Shown here piece after piece: positions 46,105 through 54,376 of a stretch of DNA of 64,000 bases. The translations under genes and the position numbers were made by a program. Source of the DNA: CAZSLC01 sp964607675 (GTDB lineage: Bacteria; Bacteroidota; Bacteroidia; Bacteroidales; UBA932). Below the pieces are notes generated by a model. That model did no database searches. It was not told the origin of the DNA and saw only the letters and a list, made by a program, of their open reading frames with translations. The stretch lies in NCBI GenBank assembly GCA_964607675.1, contig CAZSLC010000007.1, forward strand, positions 11,076 to 75,075, read 5' to 3'. Numbering within the stretch: position 1 is the stretch's first letter; the number at the start of each line of letters is the position of its first letter.

Positions 46105-46911
46105 TTATCTATTTATTAATACATAGTCATACATATTCTCAGCTATGAAACCATAATGCTCATATCTTTTTATTGCATTATCGTTGTCAGTCATTACCCA
46201 AAACAATTGTCTTTTAGTCTCTTTACCCTCAAAAAAGAATTTATTTAAAAGCTTAGATCCTATTTTTTTATCTCTATACCCCTCCTTTACGAACCAATAT
46301 CTCAGATACAATGTAGATTTACTTTTCTCAAATATAACAAAGCCTAATATAGAGCCATCTTTTTTATATACTAAAATACTGTTTTCAGCCGAAAGCTTTT
46401 CTATCTCTTCTAAATATGGTATTTGTTCCGAAAAAGGATCAAAGAAGTCATTTAACATACTAAAAACTACATTGGCATCCCCTTTAGTGGCATAATTGAC
46501 CTCCTCAACATCCTCAATATCTGCGTTTTTATTTATCCTCGACATCCTAACCAAAGAGTGATAGTCGATGAAATCATGTACAGTAAATACCGATTTGATA
46601 TTAGAAATTTGAGAAAAGGTACCGACAAGATCAATAACTGTTACACCCTTCTCTCTCTTGTTAAGAAAAATTTCAATTGAATTGGAGAGGTTGTCAATAG
46701 ATGAAGAGCAATAAAAAAGATTGATAAATCCTTTATTCTGTTTTATAAAAAAAACAGTTTCTCCATCTATATGATAATATAAATCTAAATTGTCAATCCA
46801 AACACTATGTTTATTGGTATCAAGATAAAAGTTTGTTATAAATCCTTTTTTCAAATCCCGTATCTCACCTACAACACTAATAATCTGATCTATACTCTCA
46901 ACTCTACTCAT
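46105..46911 (-). CDS. GNAT-family acyltransferase, two-part
   Basis: 268 residues. The first ~140 carry no motif I can name. The C-terminal half is a GNAT domain with LYLRYWFVKEGYRDKKIGSKLL (the motif A loop R/Q-x-x-G-x-G/A, here DKKIGS) and DNDNAIKRYEHYGFI. Its start overlaps the adenylation-enzyme stop by 8 bases. Possible role: moving the carrier-bound acyl or aminoacyl group onto an amino sugar or an amino acid; N-acetyltransfer is equally possible. Confidence 0.78.
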   Translation of the reverse strand: MSRVESIDQIISVVGEIRDLKKGFITNFYLDTNKHSVWIDNLDLYYHIDGETVFFIKQNKGFINLFYCSSSIDNLSNSIEIFLNKREKGVTVIDLVGTFSQISNIKSVFTVHDFIDYHSLVRMSRINKNADIEDVEEVNYATKGDANVVFSMLNDFFDPFSEQIPYLEEIEKLSAENSILVYKKDGSILGFVIFEKSKSTLYLRYWFVKEGYRDKKIGSKLLNKFFFEGKETKRQLFWVMTDNDNAIKRYEHYGFIAENMYDYVLINR

Positions 46912-48439
46912 TTACCTTATTTTTATAATACAATCTATCTATTTTCCCATTTGTATTACGCTTGAGCTCTGGTAACAGTTCAAATAGTGCAGGAATCATA
47001 TATTTTGGGAGATTTTTTGAAAGAGCTTTTCTAAATTCTGAAGGAGATATTTCTACAACATTTTCATAAAATAAAACAATCTCCTTTTTCTGATAGTTGT
47101 AAACAACACATCCGTTTTTAACTAATTTCAAAGTATTAACTATTACGTGCTCAATCTCTCCCAATTCAATTCTATACCCCATGTGTTTAATCAAACTATC
47201 CTTTCTCCCTCTAAAAACTATCTCTCCCAAATCATTTATTATAGCTATATCACCCGTTCTGTAAATTATCTCAGGGTATGAAGTGTTAAGAGGATTTTGA
47301 ACAAATACCGCTGCGGTTTTTTCTGGATTATTATAATAGCCCATGGCGAGTGAAGTGCCTCTAACACACAATTCTCCTTCAACATTTTTAGAAACAACTT
47401 TTTTATTATTATCGTCCAATATTATTATATCTGTATTTTTGTACGCATAACCAATAGGTATTGGCTCTTCATCTTTTAACTCTCTATCAACAATATAATA
47501 GACGCAATCCAAGGTTATCTCTATCGGACCATATAAATTTGCAAATTGTGTATGTTTTAATTCTTTTCTCCAGATGTTAAATTGTTTTGTAGGGAAAACC
47601 TCTCCTGCAAACCACACCAATTTCAATTTAGGTAGTGCTATCTCAGACAAAAGCCCCATGTTTGCAATATTGACCATAATTGTAGGGACCCAAAAAATAA
47701 ACGACACTCCATTCTCATTGAGTATCTTTAGAATAGCTGCAGGAAAAGCCGATAGATGATCAGGAATAACAACAACAGTAGACGATTGCGCCATCAGCAT
47801 ACACAACTCAAAACTATATATATCAAACACTATCGGTGACAAAGAGCCTATGATTTCTTCACTACTAAAATTGAAAGACTCTTGTGAGCGTGATACAAAA
47901 TCGAAGAAACTTCTATGATTCAGGACTACCCCTTTGGGCGTTCCTGTTGAGCCCGATGTATTGATTATGCAATATGGATCTGTATCAATTAAACGAGATA
48001 GCCTTCGAAAAAGCAACTCATCATTGACTTCTTTACTTAAAGAAAACTCATCTAAATTGATAATTATAACTTCTCTCTCGACACAAATGTCATTGATGTT
48101 TTCAATATATTTATTGTTAGTGATTACAAAAGAAGGCTTTATTAAATCTATAATATTTTTAATTCTCGCTTGAGGTGTCTTAATATCAAGATTCATGTAG
48201 GCATTACCTGAATAGGTAATAGCTAAATCTGAATAAACAGCCTCTATTGATTTAGGCAAATAAACAGCTATAGGTCTATTTATTTCATCCTTTTTATCAA
48301 TTATTATATGAGCTGTATTTTTAGCTTTAATAGCTAACTCTTTGAAACTAATACTGTGATCCCCATCTATTACAGCATTTTTAAAAGGGGTTCTCTTTAT
48401 CGTTTCTTCAAAAAACTCTATTAGATTAATTTTCACCAT
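46904..48439 (-). CDS. Stand-alone amino-acid adenylation enzyme (NRPS A-domain / DltA-like)
   Basis: 511 residues, the length of DltA. NRPS core motifs in order: A3 NTSGSTGTPKGV (about 158-170), A4 VFDIYSFEL with the Asp that binds the alpha-amino group (about 203), A5 NLYGPIEIT, A7 YRTGD, A8 GRKDSLIKHMGYRIELGEIE, and A10 NTNGKIDR with the catalytic Lys near the end. The retained A4 Asp argues for an amino acid rather than a fatty or aryl acid. It has no carrier domain, so it must load a separate ACP, most likely one of the two encoded nearby. The substrate side-chain is not predictable by eye. Confidence 0.9.
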   Translation of the reverse strand: MVKINLIEFFEETIKRTPFKNAVIDGDHSISFKELAIKAKNTAHIIIDKKDEINRPIAVYLPKSIEAVYSDLAITYSGNAYMNLDIKTPQARIKNIIDLIKPSFVITNNKYIENINDICVEREVIIINLDEFSLSKEVNDELLFRRLSRLIDTDPYCIINTSGSTGTPKGVVLNHRSFFDFVSRSQESFNFSSEEIIGSLSPIVFDIYSFELCMLMAQSSTVVVIPDHLSAFPAAILKILNENGVSFIFWVPTIMVNIANMGLLSEIALPKLKLVWFAGEVFPTKQFNIWRKELKHTQFANLYGPIEITLDCVYYIVDRELKDEEPIPIGYAYKNTDIIILDDNNKKVVSKNVEGELCVRGTSLAMGYYNNPEKTAAVFVQNPLNTSYPEIIYRTGDIAIINDLGEIVFRGRKDSLIKHMGYRIELGEIEHVIVNTLKLVKNGCVVYNYQKKEIVLFYENVVEISPSEFRKALSKNLPKYMIPALFELLPELKRNTNGKIDRLYYKNKVNE

Positions 48440-48441
48440 AT

Positions 48442-49206
48442 TTACGACAGAATATACCCACCATCAATTACTAAATTAATACCAGTTACCCAACTCGAAG
48501 CATCAGACAACAGATAAATAACACCATTTGCAATATCCTCAGGTTTTCCAAGTCTTTTAAGTGGGTATTTACTTACCATTATGTCTTTGTGATGCTCATC
48601 AGAGAAAATATCGTTAGACATTTTTAATATATTTGTAGGAACTAAACCTGGATTTACACTATTTACCCTTATGCCGTGAGGTGCCAATTCGAGTGCTGCC
48701 CCTTTAACAAATCCTCCGACTGCCCCCTTTGAAGCACAATAAGAAGTATCTCCACAACTTCCGACAAATACACCAGTCACTGCAGAAATAAAAACAATTG
48801 AAGAGTTTTTATTCAATTTCTTCTTTTTTAACATCAAAGAGGTGAGCATTATAGGGGCAATGGAATTAATGTCAAATATCTCATTAACATCCTCTCTTTT
48901 AAAAAATTTAATCGGCGACACTTTAGGTATTCCTGCCGAGAAAACGCATCCGTCAATATTCGGCATCTTATCTATTAACTCCTCAATACCAACTTGTGAA
49001 GATAAATCAGACAATATCACTACATGGCCATCCCCTTCAAGACTATCCAACGTCTCTTCTAATCTCTCCCTGTCCCTACCATTTAGAATCAGTTTAGCCC
49101 CCATTTTTGAGCACTGAACAGATATTCCTCTCCCTATTCCTGATGAAGCTCCTGTGACTAATATAGTTTTGTCTTCTAATGAAAAAGGATTAAACATACA
49201 ATGCAT
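48442..49206 (-). CDS. Short-chain dehydrogenase/reductase (FabG-like)
   Basis: 254 residues. Cofactor loop TGASSGIGRGI (about 18-28), NGRDRERL (which favours NADPH), catalytic Ser in VFISAVTGVFVG, and the pair in TSYCASKGAVGG (Tyr and Lys about 151-155); the tail DASSWVTGINLVIDGGYILS is typical of FabG-like enzymes. The ATG at 49206 overlaps the ACP stop (TAATG); a second ATG at 49197 is possible. Between ACP and adenylation enzyme, so probably reduces a beta-keto carrier-bound intermediate made by KAS III; it could instead act on a sugar. Confidence 0.88.
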   Translation of the reverse strand: MHCMFNPFSLEDKTILVTGASSGIGRGISVQCSKMGAKLILNGRDRERLEETLDSLEGDGHVVILSDLSSQVGIEELIDKMPNIDGCVFSAGIPKVSPIKFFKREDVNEIFDINSIAPIMLTSLMLKKKKLNKNSSIVFISAVTGVFVGSCGDTSYCASKGAVGGFVKGAALELAPHGIRVNSVNPGLVPTNILKMSNDIFSDEHHKDIMVSKYPLKRLGKPEDIANGVIYLLSDASSWVTGINLVIDGGYILS

Positions 49207-49433
49207 TATTTATTTGCAACTAACTCGTATAAGTCTTTTATTGTTTTAGAAGCTCTTAAATCTGCCCCCGTAATTGTTTTTGAATATTCGTCATCTATCA
49301 TTGCAATTATTGATAATGCAGTTAAGGAATTCCACTCATCCAAATCTTTGAAAACTGTTTCAGCATGAAACATCTCCATAGGTGTTTCATCAAATTCAGA
49401 TGAAAAATTCTTAATAAATTCAATTAAATCCAT
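49206..49433 (-). CDS. Acyl carrier protein (second, NSL type)
   Basis: 75 residues. Phosphopantetheine Ser36 in LDEWNSLTALSIIAMIDDEY, a four-helix ACP. The NSL motif differs from the DSF of the ACP at 45875 and from the DSL of housekeeping AcpP, so the two carriers probably have different partners. 7 bases from FabD, which points to a malonyl carrier. Overlaps the SDR start by one base. Confidence 0.9.
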   Translation of the reverse strand: MDLIEFIKNFSSEFDETPMEMFHAETVFKDLDEWNSLTALSIIAMIDDEYSKTITGADLRASKTIKDLYELVANK

Positions 49434-49440
49434 AGTAGTA

Positions 49441-50367
49441 TTATATATTATAAGGCTTTAAATTATTATATGCTTTTATATTCCAGATAGAGCAAATATC
49501 ACTATTTGGCCACATTCTTGCCACTATTTTTTGAAGAGTATCATCTGTTCCCACCTCCACAAAAGAATCTACACCATCTCTGTGCATATTATTGACCATT
49601 TTCGTCCATTGCACCCCATGTGTAATATGTTTTATTAAATTATTTTTGATTAGTGATGGGTCAGTATGAGACGCTCCATCAACACATTGGTATATTGGGC
49701 ATTGAGGAGTATTAAAATGGGTATTCATTATTATTTCTCCCAATTCTTTTTCTGCTTCTGCCATAAATGGGGTATGGAAACTTCCACCTATTAGCAACGG
49801 CACCGCCTTTTTAGCACCCTCTTTCATAAATGCTTTGCAAGCAAATCTGATCCCTTTTTTGGTCCCAGAGATTACAACTTGACCTGGTCCATTATAATTT
49901 GCAAAATAAATAGGCTCCCCTGTCTCATCCCATATCTCTTTAATTCTTTTAGCGATATATTCATCAGATAACCCTATTACTGCTCCCATTGCCGTTGGTT
50001 GCGATTCGCACACCTTCTGCCCTATTATTGCCCTATTCAACACCAAGTTGATACCATCCTCAAAAGAAATGGTTCCATTGACCACCAATGCCGCAAATTC
50101 TCCCAAAGAATGGCCAGCAACAACATCAGCTCTTAGTTCGGTCTGTATCGAAGCGGCCACAACCTCGTATAAAAACACTGCTGGCTGAGTATTGATAGTC
50201 TGCATCAAATCCTCCTCTGTGCCATAAAACATAACATCAGATATTCTCCTGCCTAAGAATTGGTTTGCCCTTTCAAATAATTCCTTAGCTTGGGGAAATG
50301 TATCATACAAATCTCTACCCATCCCCTCTTTTTGGCACCCTTGTCCTGGAAATATAAATGCTCTCAT
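49441..50367 (-). CDS. ACP S-malonyltransferase, FabD-like
   Basis: Transfers malonyl from CoA to ACP. 308 residues. FPGQGCQKEGMG at the start, catalytic Ser in VAGHSLGEFAALV (about 88), conserved Arg in LVLNRAIIG (the residue that binds the malonyl carboxylate), ANYNGPGQVVISG, and catalytic His in IGGSFHTPFM (about 193). All catalytic features of a malonyl-type enzyme are present. The cluster setting suggests a dedicated paralogue; if no other FabD exists in the genome it could also serve fatty-acid synthesis. Confidence 0.9.
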   Translation of the reverse strand: MRAFIFPGQGCQKEGMGRDLYDTFPQAKELFERANQFLGRRISDVMFYGTEEDLMQTINTQPAVFLYEVVAASIQTELRADVVAGHSLGEFAALVVNGTISFEDGINLVLNRAIIGQKVCESQPTAMGAVIGLSDEYIAKRIKEIWDETGEPIYFANYNGPGQVVISGTKKGIRFACKAFMKEGAKKAVPLLIGGSFHTPFMAEAEKELGEIIMNTHFNTPQCPIYQCVDGASHTDPSLIKNNLIKHITHGVQWTKMVNNMHRDGVDSFVEVGTDDTLQKIVARMWPNSDICSIWNIKAYNNLKPYNI

Positions 50368-50371
50368 GTGT

Positions 50372-50971
50372 TTACTTCTTTTTTAAATCCCTAATCTTTT
50401 TAATGATAGTATTTAGTTTATATCCATCCGAATTCAATATATCAAGGTATTCCCTTTGAAGAAGAGAATACAAATCCATATCTTGATATTTTCCATTTTT
50501 AAATATCACTTCTCTCATTCGCCCCTCTTTTTTAAAACCAAATGCTTGAAGAGAATAAGGTGCCATATAATGTGAAGTCAAACAAGAAGCTGTAATTCTG
50601 TTTAAATTCAATTGAGAAAAAGCGTAATCAAGTAACAACATAAGAGCCTCTATCATTGACACACCGTCACGGCATTCTCTATCTCCAATCACCGTACCAC
50701 CTGCATCTGCAGTTTTATTAAGATGATCTATGCCATTGAGAGAGATATAACCAATCATCCTCCTCGAATCATCATTTAGGCAGATAGACAAATACAAATC
50801 TTTCATGTTGTTCATCATTTTATCTTGAACCCATGCCTTCTCCATTTCAGATGATACGAATTTAATCAAGCCGCCTGTTTCCCTCTGAATATCAGGATCA
50901 TTTCTCCATTTATTAATAAGCAAATAGTCATTCGGCTCAAATGCTCTCAAAAAAATGCTATATTTTTCCAT
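50372..50971 (-). CDS. GNAT acetyltransferase (RimJ/RimL/PseH type)
   Basis: ATG 50971 (MEKYSIFLRAF) gives 199 residues; a TTG two codons upstream is also in frame. Shows FEPNDYLLINKWRNDPDI, the N-terminal block of this GNAT branch, GYISLNGIDHLNKTADAGGTVIG and the acyl-CoA loop region GDRECRDG. This branch includes PseH, which acetylates a 4-amino sugar, so a nucleotide-amino-sugar N-acyltransferase is likely here. Its first 14 bases overlap the PLP-enzyme stop. Confidence 0.85.
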   Translation of the reverse strand: MEKYSIFLRAFEPNDYLLINKWRNDPDIQRETGGLIKFVSSEMEKAWVQDKMMNNMKDLYLSICLNDDSRRMIGYISLNGIDHLNKTADAGGTVIGDRECRDGVSMIEALMLLLDYAFSQLNLNRITASCLTSHYMAPYSLQAFGFKKEGRMREVIFKNGKYQDMDLYSLLQREYLDILNSDGYKLNTIIKKIRDLKKK

Positions 50972-51917
50972 CTTCAATTGTGGTTATTATTCTTTCAATA
51001 TCTTCTCTATTCAATCTTTGATCAACTGGCAAAGGTATGATATTTTTAGCAAATATATATTCTGCTTCATATGCCTCGCACCAATCAAATATATTATTCC
51101 AATAAGTAGCGACAAAAATCCTATTGTTAATCAATCTGCCTCTTACTTGCAAATCCTCTGTAAAAAATGGATAAGCCATAGGAACATCATTTCCACCTAA
51201 GTCAAAATCAAATGTATTACAAAAAGAAAATGCTTGTGAGTAGAGATTAAAATTGTCCCTCCTGCGCCTCCTCACACTTTCATACTCAATTGATGCAAGA
51301 ACCTTTGATGTCAAATCTGACATCAATTTAATATCTTGATTATTAAGGCTCTCTTCAGATGACTTAAAATCATCATATCCACTTTCTGCACTCAGATCAA
51401 GTCGTTTTAAAAGATGCATCATCCTACCATATGAATAATCCCTTGAGAACTTCACATCAAGCTCTTTATCTATATAAAGATAAGCCCCATCAGAAACCCC
51501 GAAAAATTTTCTTGCAGAATAAAAAGTATCAACACCAGCAATTCTTGGAGCAAAAAATGCCTGAGCATCATCTACAATAAGTTGATTGCCATAAATAGTG
51601 GCCAACCTTTCTACACAATTTTGTTTCAATCCAAAATAATTGGTGTATAAAAACGCCTCAGATGGCTGTAATGCAACAATCTCTTTAGGTTCAAAATTAT
51701 TATCTAATCGATAAAATTGATACTCTATTGACAATTTTTTTAGTGGTTGTAATGTGACCTCACATGTGAAAAAAGGAATATATACTTTTTTATATTGTCT
51801 TGATAAAAGGATATATTCCAAACAGTTACGTGCTGTATTCAACTGTAAAGCACCTTGGTGATAATGCTTGCCAGCATTTATTTCCAATCCAAAATATCCA
51901 CCTATTGCATCGTTCAT
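50958..51917 (-). CDS. PLP-dependent aminotransferase-fold protein (DegT-like, divergent)
   Basis: 319 residues, shorter than classical DegT (~370-400). Clear fold type I landmarks: LIVDDAQAFFAP (Asp contacting PLP, about residue 119) and SARKFFGVSDGAYLYI with the candidate Schiff-base Lys (about 138). The usual GxHxxK spacing is altered, so activity could be retained, changed or lost. ATGA overlap with the ATP-grasp gene upstream. I infer a role in making an amino sugar or amino-acid building block. Confidence 0.75.
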   Translation of the reverse strand: MNDAIGGYFGLEINAGKHYHQGALQLNTARNCLEYILLSRQYKKVYIPFFTCEVTLQPLKKLSIEYQFYRLDNNFEPKEIVALQPSEAFLYTNYFGLKQNCVERLATIYGNQLIVDDAQAFFAPRIAGVDTFYSARKFFGVSDGAYLYIDKELDVKFSRDYSYGRMMHLLKRLDLSAESGYDDFKSSEESLNNQDIKLMSDLTSKVLASIEYESVRRRRRDNFNLYSQAFSFCNTFDFDLGGNDVPMAYPFFTEDLQVRGRLINNRIFVATYWNNIFDWCEAYEAEYIFAKNIIPLPVDQRLNREDIERIITTIEDGKI

Positions 51918-53122
51918 TTCACTAACACTTTAAAAAAATCATTCCCTTTCATAAGGGCGGCATTCAACTCCTCGTTGGAATCAAATCTCAGCACCGCGGT
52001 ACCTATTGCATCATTAGCACCATTAAAAGAGGTCACCTGCCCATTCTCACAGACCCACAGATCCAATTCCACCAGATTATTTTCCTCTATCTCCTTAGAA
52101 ATCTGCAACCCTGCAAACTTTCCACTCTTACCAGCATGAAGAATCACCTCTGCCCAATAACCATTGTAGGGCTTATTTTCAATTTCCACCACCTTTTCAC
52201 CCACCGCTGCCCTCACAGCATTCGCAATCAGATCAACACCAGTCGCATATCGAAGCATCTCTGCCAGCCTATTGCCCCCACCCCTTGGAGAGAGCTCCAT
52301 AATATAACACCTCCCATTTTTATCAACCCTCGTCTCAATATTATATATCGAAGTTTTTAGATGAAGTAAACTGATAAGCCTCTGTATCTCAGATGTTAGC
52401 TCCTTCTCTTGCACTTTTGTAAATGTCGATGGCCAACTATAAGCAGCTGGTGTATATGGATTCGGTGCACCATCGTCAAATCTCTGCGCCGAAAAGGAGA
52501 CAAATTGAAGTTCTCCATCCACAGAAAAACAATCGGTATCGGAAGAGCACCCCTGCTTCTCGATAAACTCCTCAACAATAACCTCTTTCACAAATGAATT
52601 AATAAGTCCCCATTCTATCGCCTTTTCCAATTCTTCAACCTTTACAACCTTGGTCACCCCCTTACTCCCAGCAGAATCTACTGGCTTAACTATCACTGGC
52701 CACTCGTAATAATCCTTATCCAATAGTGCCGCTTGGTATGATTTGTAAGTAGCAGATCGAGGAACCACAAATCCATTTGTCTCCAAAAAATGCCTAAATT
52801 TCCCCTTATCCTGCAGTATCGACACCGCCTCGAAACTCCCCACACTCGGAAGCCCCATCCTCTCTGCCACAAAAGCAGCCGTCACCACACCTGGATCCAC
52901 CGCGAAGGACATTATTCCATCAATTTTTAACTCTTGTGCCAAACTTAATACCGCCTCCTTATCTACGATACTTACATTGTGATATTCATCTGAATACTTA
53001 TGAGCTATATTATTGGGAATATAATCACACGTTATCACATAATATCCCAACTCGTGAGCAGACTCAATCACTGGAAGTAAATATCTCAAACCACCCAACA
53101 ACAACAGTCTCTTTTGATCCAT
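51914..53122 (-). CDS. ATP-grasp family ligase
   Basis: ATP-dependent carboxylate-amine ligase fold. 402 residues: N-terminal Rossmann-like region (MDQKRLLLLGGLRYLLPVIE), central ATP-grasp lobe with WPVIVKPVDSAGSKGV (about 145-160), and the metal/ATP segment CYIMELSPRGGGNRLAEML (about 290-305). Typical of CarB/PurT-like enzymes found in polysaccharide loci. Likely joins an amino acid or other carboxylate to an amino sugar or precursor; the substrate is not evident. Starts 2 bases after the DegT gene. Confidence 0.86.
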   Translation of the reverse strand: MDQKRLLLLGGLRYLLPVIESAHELGYYVITCDYIPNNIAHKYSDEYHNVSIVDKEAVLSLAQELKIDGIMSFAVDPGVVTAAFVAERMGLPSVGSFEAVSILQDKGKFRHFLETNGFVVPRSATYKSYQAALLDKDYYEWPVIVKPVDSAGSKGVTKVVKVEELEKAIEWGLINSFVKEVIVEEFIEKQGCSSDTDCFSVDGELQFVSFSAQRFDDGAPNPYTPAAYSWPSTFTKVQEKELTSEIQRLISLLHLKTSIYNIETRVDKNGRCYIMELSPRGGGNRLAEMLRYATGVDLIANAVRAAVGEKVVEIENKPYNGYWAEVILHAGKSGKFAGLQISKEIEENNLVELDLWVCENGQVTSFNGANDAIGTAVLRFDSNEELNAALMKGNDFFKVLVK

Positions 53123-53124
53123 AT

Positions 53125-54225
53125 TTATTTAATTAAAGAGATGATTTTTTCTATATCTTTTTCCTCAAGCCCTGAATACATAGGGAGACAAATCACACTA
53201 TCAGCCATCTTATTTGCAATCGGCAAATTATCTTTATTCGCAGATTCAAGCCCTCTATATGTCGAAAAATCACTAATTAAAGGATAGAAATATCTCCTTC
53301 CCATCACTCCGTTTTCCTGCATTTTAAAATAGAGCTCATCTCGTGTCATCCCATAGAGATCCCCATCCACGAAAATAGGAAAATAAGAATAGTTATGCCT
53401 TACACCCGATACATCTTCCATATATTTTATTCCATTTATCCCACGCAACCCATCTCTGTAAGCCACAGCAGTTTTTCTTCTATTCTCAATAGCCCCATCC
53501 ACCTGTTTGAGATTCAGCAATCCATAAGCAGCCCTTATCTCATCCATTTTCCCATTGATACCAGGCCCAACGACCTCTGTCTCCCCTGCGAATCCAAAAT
53601 TTTTCAAATAGTCTATCCTCTGCTTAGCCTCAGCATCTTTTACTATTAACGCTCCACCCTCTATGGTATTGAAAACCTTTGTAGCATGGAAACTCAAAGT
53701 ACTCATATCTCCCGCCTCTAAAACGGACTTACTATTTACCTCAACCCCAAAGGCATGTGCTGCATCATAAATCACTTTTAAACCATATTTATCGGCTATT
53801 GATTGTATTTTTTCAGTATCACATGGATTACCATACACATGTACAGGCATAATAGCAGTCGTCCTTGAAGTGATAGCCGACTCTATTTTACTGGGATCAA
53901 TATTGCAACTATGAGGATCAATATCTACAAATACTGGTTTGATGCCATTCCACCACAGTGCATGGGTCGTAGCAACGAAACTGAAAGGGGTAGTAATAAC
54001 CTCCCCAGTCACCCTCAAAGCCTGCAATGCAGTGATAAGAGGAATTGTACCATTTGTAAACAAACTTAGATAGGGCACTTTCAAATACTCCGCCAAAGCA
54101 CGCTCCAACTCCTTATGGTAATAACCATTGTTAGTAATCCATTTTCTGTCCCAGATATCTTTAAGAAGCTCTTGAAACTCCTCTAAATTGGGGAGTAGAG
54201 GCTCAGTAACTGTAATATTTTTCAT
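53125..54225 (-). CDS. DegT/DnrJ/EryC1 aminotransferase (first gene of the locus)
   Basis: ATG 54225 (MKNITVTEPLLPNLEEF) gives 366 residues; upstream TTGs are unlikely starts. PLP enzyme adding an amino group to a 4-keto or 3-keto nucleotide sugar. Seen: DAAHAFGVEVNSK (Asp), Schiff-base Lys in SFHATKVFNTIEGGAL (about 180), and FAGETEVVGPGINGK. The start PxLPxLEEF type is common in VioA/FdtB/WecE-like enzymes that make 4-amino-4,6-dideoxy or 3-amino sugars. The matching dehydratase is not in the window. Confidence 0.88.
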   Translation of the reverse strand: MKNITVTEPLLPNLEEFQELLKDIWDRKWITNNGYYHKELERALAEYLKVPYLSLFTNGTIPLITALQALRVTGEVITTPFSFVATTHALWWNGIKPVFVDIDPHSCNIDPSKIESAITSRTTAIMPVHVYGNPCDTEKIQSIADKYGLKVIYDAAHAFGVEVNSKSVLEAGDMSTLSFHATKVFNTIEGGALIVKDAEAKQRIDYLKNFGFAGETEVVGPGINGKMDEIRAAYGLLNLKQVDGAIENRRKTAVAYRDGLRGINGIKYMEDVSGVRHNYSYFPIFVDGDLYGMTRDELYFKMQENGVMGRRYFYPLISDFSTYRGLESANKDNLPIANKMADSVICLPMYSGLEEKDIEKIISLIK

Positions 54226-54286
54226 AATAATGTACAACAAAACACCTGAGTCCCATATTTGTTTGAGTTCAGACGTCTTTAACTTT

Positions 54287-54294
54287 CAAATTTA
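54287..54294 (-). promoter_or_regulatory. Putative -7 promoter element for the polysaccharide locus
   Basis: Minus strand reads TAAATTTG, matching TAnnTTTG, 61 bases before the DegT ATG at 54225 in the divergent gap 54226-54376. The -33 region is unclear. No hairpin or antiterminator gene precedes the locus here. The rest of the gap holds a palindrome AGACGTCT (54271-54278) and nothing else I can name. Confidence 0.38.
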
Positions 54295-54376
54295 ATCAAT
54301 ATTATTATTTCATGTGGCATTTATGTTGAATTTTGACTAATTTAGTAGAAATTTAAAAATCATAACATTTAAATAA

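Larger units (their letters stand above)
33846..54225 (-). other. Surface polysaccharide biosynthesis locus (Wzx/Wzy type) with embedded acyl-carrier module
   Basis: Twenty-one - strand genes, mostly overlapping or a few bases apart. Order of transcription: DegT aminotransferase, ATP-grasp ligase, PLP enzyme, GNAT, FabD-like, ACP, SDR, adenylation enzyme, GNAT, ACP, KAS III, MBL hydrolase, Asp-box lipoprotein, flippase, GT2, GT4, Wzy-like polymerase, two GT4, then after a 72-base gap with its own -7 box, DegT aminotransferase and the initiating sugar-phosphate transferase. No Wzz, Wza/Wzc, UpxY-type antiterminator or RmlABCD genes are in the window. Whether the product is O-antigen, capsule or exopolysaccharide cannot be told. 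Confidence 0.88.

Noticed and set aside
54271..54278. AGACGTCT palindrome, with a partial match (AGACGTC) near 57835, as a shared operator
   Set aside because: Eight bases or fewer and no matching context around the two sites; chance is a sufficient explanation.
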